Source: Lachnospiraceae bacterium (GTDB lineage: Bacteria; Bacillota; Clostridia; Lachnospirales; Lachnospiraceae). Taken from it: 64,000 nt of DNA. A program made the position numbers and the translations under genes. The notes under the pieces were generated by a model that saw only the letters and a list, made by a program, of their open reading frames with translations, was not told where the DNA came from and did no database searches. Below, piece after piece: positions 61,190 to 64,000 of this stretch (the stretch's first letter is position 1; each line of letters opens with the position of its first letter). The stretch is taken from the NCBI GenBank assembly GCA_021628825.1, contig JAJXRY010000001.1:1612001-1676000 (forward strand), in the 5' to 3' direction.

Positions 61190-62957
61190 CTATGACACTT
61201 GGTTCCGAACACTTACCAGATGATAAACATTAAAGTAATACCGCTCCAGCAGATAGGTTCCCTCTTCGGTATAAGTAATCCCTTCGGTCTCCCATTCCTT
61301 CAACAGATCTTCCCTGCTGTTAAAGCTGCCGAAGAAATAAACATCCTTTTCCTGCACAAGCTGCGGGAGTTCTGTGATACCCTCCAATCCCCGGCACTGG
61401 GGAAGCAGTTCTGCGATCAGCTCTTCCGGATTACTTCCATATAAACAGATCTCATTCGAATCCTTCAAGTAACAAGCGGTCACAGCCTGCACGTGATCGA
61501 AGTTACAAAGTACCACAGCATCCTCCGGAAAGTCTGCAAGAAAGCTCTGCGTTGCTTCCATCTCTACGATCTTCTTATGCTCTTCTCCGTAAAAAGCCCT
61601 GCATATTCGAATGTCCTGCCAGAAGGAAAGGCACGAATAACAGAATACCCCAATTTTTCTCCACGGAATCCCACAATACCACTGCTGCCACAAGCCACAT
61701 CGCGCCAAGACAGGGGATGAGATACCGGTATACGAAAATCGGGCGGTTCAGGATCGAACATACAAATCCGACAAAGGTGGTAAATACCGCAATCCATAAT
61801 CCGGCAAGCAGGAAATAACGCTCCCCCGCATCCTTTCTTTTCATAAGGAAGGAGTACAGGAATGCTGCACCAAAAATTAAAATCATTACACAGGCCAGCA
61901 CGTAATTCTTCTTTACCGCATAGGAAACCGGAAGGAAAATATATTTCATGCATCCGAAAATGCTCTTCCAGGTAAGTGGCTGGATCCAGTAACTGTTGCT
62001 TACCGTCCGCACCTGCGAGAAAAAGAACGGAAGCCAAGGAAGATAGGCAAGTATAGATAACCCTGCACAGAGCAGAACCATCCAGATTCCGTTCCGGGCG
62101 CATATCCTGTTTTGCGCCTGTATGGTTACTTCGTTCTGTATGGTTACTTCGTTCTGTATTGTTTCTTCGTTCTGTATTGTTTCTTCGTTCTGTATTGTTT
62201 TCCGGTTTTCTGCCTGTTCCTGATTTACCTGCACCTTATCACAGACAGATTTCCCAGCTTTGCTTCTGTGTACCATAACAGCGTAGAATACGAATACTGC
62301 AATATAAATCGCAATCACAGCCACACAGGCATAATACTGGGTATATGCCGTGAGGATTCCATAAACCCAGAATAAAACCCAGTGTTTATTATCCTTCCAG
62401 CATTTTGTGATACCATTTTCCCCATCAGATATTTTTCTCACTGGAAACGCCCGGACCAGTTCACAGCTATGTAAGAAAGCCGCTGTAATAAAGAATAATG
62501 CCAGGGAATACATCCGGATCTCCACCGTATAGTTGGAGATCTGCGGCATGGTCATTACCAGAAACCAGAACAGTCCTGCAACATGCAGTCCGAAATTCTT
62601 CCGGATCGCCGTCAATGTATAAACAAAGATTCCCACAAAGGGAAGCATCGATGCTATCTTGCACAGTACGATTGAAGAAGCCGCCGGAACCAGTACCTTT
62701 CCAATATCATGAAAGAGCTTCAAATACCAGTAATAAAGCGGTGGATGCACGTCCCTTCCTGTCAGGACTGCAATTTCCTTATAACTATGCTGTATAAAAT
62801 TCACTGAAAATACTTCGTCATACCAGATATCCTGTCCGAATGCCTGAAACAGACATACAAAAAAGGAAAGAATTCCCAGAATCAGAAAGAGAATTCCGCA
62901 GCCATTCTTCCATTTTTCTTCCGGTGTTCCCAAAATAAGCTTATGTATTATCCTCAT
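61190..62957 (-). CDS. Polytopic membrane glycosyltransferase, GT39-like (one frameshift)
   Basis: About 589 residues; a paralogue of the preceding gene in layout. QAFGQDIWYDEVFSVNFIQH carries the acidic first-loop motif, then LTGRDVHPPLYYWYLKLFHD, a classic PMT-family signature, and several membrane helices. A cytoplasmic loop contains four to five copies of a six-residue repeat (TIQNEE/TIQNEV) near 62115-62205. A shift near 61605 precedes the soluble end (LERYYFNVYHLVSVRNQVS). Confidence 0.78.
62115..62210. repeat. 18-bp tandem repeat inside a glycosyltransferase gene
   Basis: TTCGTTCTGTATGGTTAC and TTCGTTCTGTATTGTTTC alternate in an 18-bp period four times, encoding ETIQNE or VTIQNE on the minus strand. 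The period keeps the frame. Confidence 0.8.
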
Positions 62958-63065
62958 AATTGATATCCCACATTAATCTCCTGCGTCCTATTTCTCCTAC
63001 GCAGTACTCTGATCTGTCACTTATTTATCTTAACATGATCCCCCGGAAAAACAAAGCAATAAATA

Positions 63066-63091
63066 AAGCCGCTGTAGTTTTTCCACAGCGG
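63066..63091 (-). terminator. Terminator of the last membrane protein gene
   Basis: CCGCTGT (63069-63075) and ACAGCGG (63085-63091) form a stem; on the minus strand CTTTATTTATT follows. Confidence 0.6.
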
Positions 63092-63117
63092 TTTCTTCCC
63101 TGATATAACCGAATAAC

Positions 63118-64000
63118 ACTATTTTTTTCTTTCGCAGGATATTCCGGATTCCCAGCTCATACGTAACGAACAGCACCCCGGTAACGGTTACAAGCTGTGC
63201 ACGGTACGTAAAGAAGTAATGCAGATAAGCATGATTTTCAAGCACTATATAGCGCAGATACGGCACTGCACCAATCATCAGGATCAGCAGCAACAGGCGT
63301 CCGTCAAACTGTTTTGACCGGAAAAGATAAATAAGTGCCAGACAGACAAACAACACCGCAAGAAAGCTGATTGCGGCTACTCCCATTCCCATCGTATTAC
63401 GGAAGGGGAACAGGCTGCCCTGGTTACGGATGACCGCTCCCAGAAACCGCTGCATTCCGGATGCCTCCGGATCAAGATTCGTATTGCCAAGATATACCGT
63501 TCCTCCAATCCTTTCTCCCGCTGCCTTCATTGCCTCTTCAAATGCCTGCCTGCCAAGCACCGCCACAGCAAGAAGCCACTTGGTAATAAACATAATGACA
63601 TAAGAGCTTCCCCAGCAGAGCAGACCACAGAGCAGACGTCTGCTTTCCTGCCGGATGCTTTCCAGCTCTCCTGCCTGATAACGCAGGACAAGCAGCAGCA
63701 AAAATCGGCATGGTCACCGTCAGTGTCTCTGTTGTCAGAAAGTCAAAAAAAGCAGGTCCACACACCGGAAGCGCACAGAATTGCGTATACTCTCCGGTAG
63801 AAGGAGCCGGTATCGGTTCTGTGTGGAAACCAAAGCAGCAAAAGAATCAGAAAAATATTCATCAGAAGAAAGGTTGTAATATATTCTATACTGAATGCAC
63901 ACATCCAGGTCTGAACAATGACATTTCCCAGAAAATAGCAGACCGCCAGTGTTTTTGCCTTTTGCTTCCACATGAGTGCGATCACCGTAAGAGTAAGCAA
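63118..64000 (-). CDS. Polytopic membrane protein (partial, frameshifted)
   Basis: C-terminal about 290 residues of a larger membrane protein that continues past the window. Hydrophobic segments: TLTVIALMWKQKAKTLAVCY, YITTFLLMNIFLILLLLWFP, AAISFLAVLFVCLALIYLF. One soluble loop: GERIGGTVYLGNTNLDPEAS. A shift near 63700 splits it, and removing one A from the A7 run near 63122 gives a stop (ILRKKK) just before the terminator hairpin. Probably part of the same surface glycan locus as the two GT39-like genes. Confidence 0.6.

Noticed and set aside
1..64000. tRNA or rRNA genes
   Set aside because: No cloverleaf with a T-loop consensus and no rRNA core sequence were found by reading.

Overview
The window looks like a chromosome segment of a Clostridia bacterium, most likely Lachnospiraceae. 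The evidence is the set of core genes (a lysS with an appended C-terminal tRNA-binding domain, a type III pantothenate kinase next to dusB, an SPFH/NfeD pair, a metK S-box leader, an SleB-type hydrolase), their codon use, and the kind of mobile remnants present. No rRNA, tRNA or CRISPR array was found.

Layout. Bases 1 to about 30,000 are AT-rich accessory DNA built from pieces of mobile elements: three overlapping tyrosine recombinases (1-2451); a mobilisation block with relaxase, MobC-like protein and a topoisomerase III remnant (2895-5696); a set of 11-bp tandem repeats (5889-5965); a RelBE-type toxin-antitoxin pair and another integrase (6801-8446); an IS91-like element with its own integrase (about 8810-11326); a flavin reductase and a PHP phosphatase block present twice (11432-14609); two linked unknown proteins; a replication-protein fragment; a GH63-type glycosidase; a sigma-like/DUF6462 pair; an AbiE toxin-antitoxin operon; a headless Y-family polymerase facing a headless PAPS-reductase-like gene; a group II intron maturase fragment; and an FtsX-type ABC transporter with its own two-component system.

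Bases about 30,300 to 64,000 are core chromosome, mostly on the minus strand: greA-lysS, coaX-dusB, birA, argF, SPFH/NfeD, a cell-wall hydrolase, proC, a SpoU methyltransferase, pfkA, dnaE, metK under a SAM riboswitch, an HD-GYP protein, murA, an M23 peptidase, dinB, a small alarmone synthetase and three large membrane proteins, two of them resembling GT39 glycosyltransferases. Themes are translation, cofactors, amino-acid and cell-wall synthesis, and signalling.

A quality warning applies to every entry. A large share of the genes, including essential ones such as dnaE, lysS, murA and pfkA, carry single-base frameshifts, nearly all in A/T or G/C homopolymers. Adding or removing one base restores family-conserved sequence each time, so most 'broken' genes here are probably intact in the organism. 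True truncations, where sequence is missing or fused, are marked as pseudogenes.

The least ordinary signals are: six evenly spaced hairpin modules of 33 bp between dnaE and metK; a 270-bp near-palindrome with two inner hairpins between a convergent HD gene and murA; seven 11-bp helically phased repeats by the mobilisation genes; a hairpin that would mask the ribosome binding site of the IS91-like element's integrase; and several recombination junctions that joined unrelated genes.
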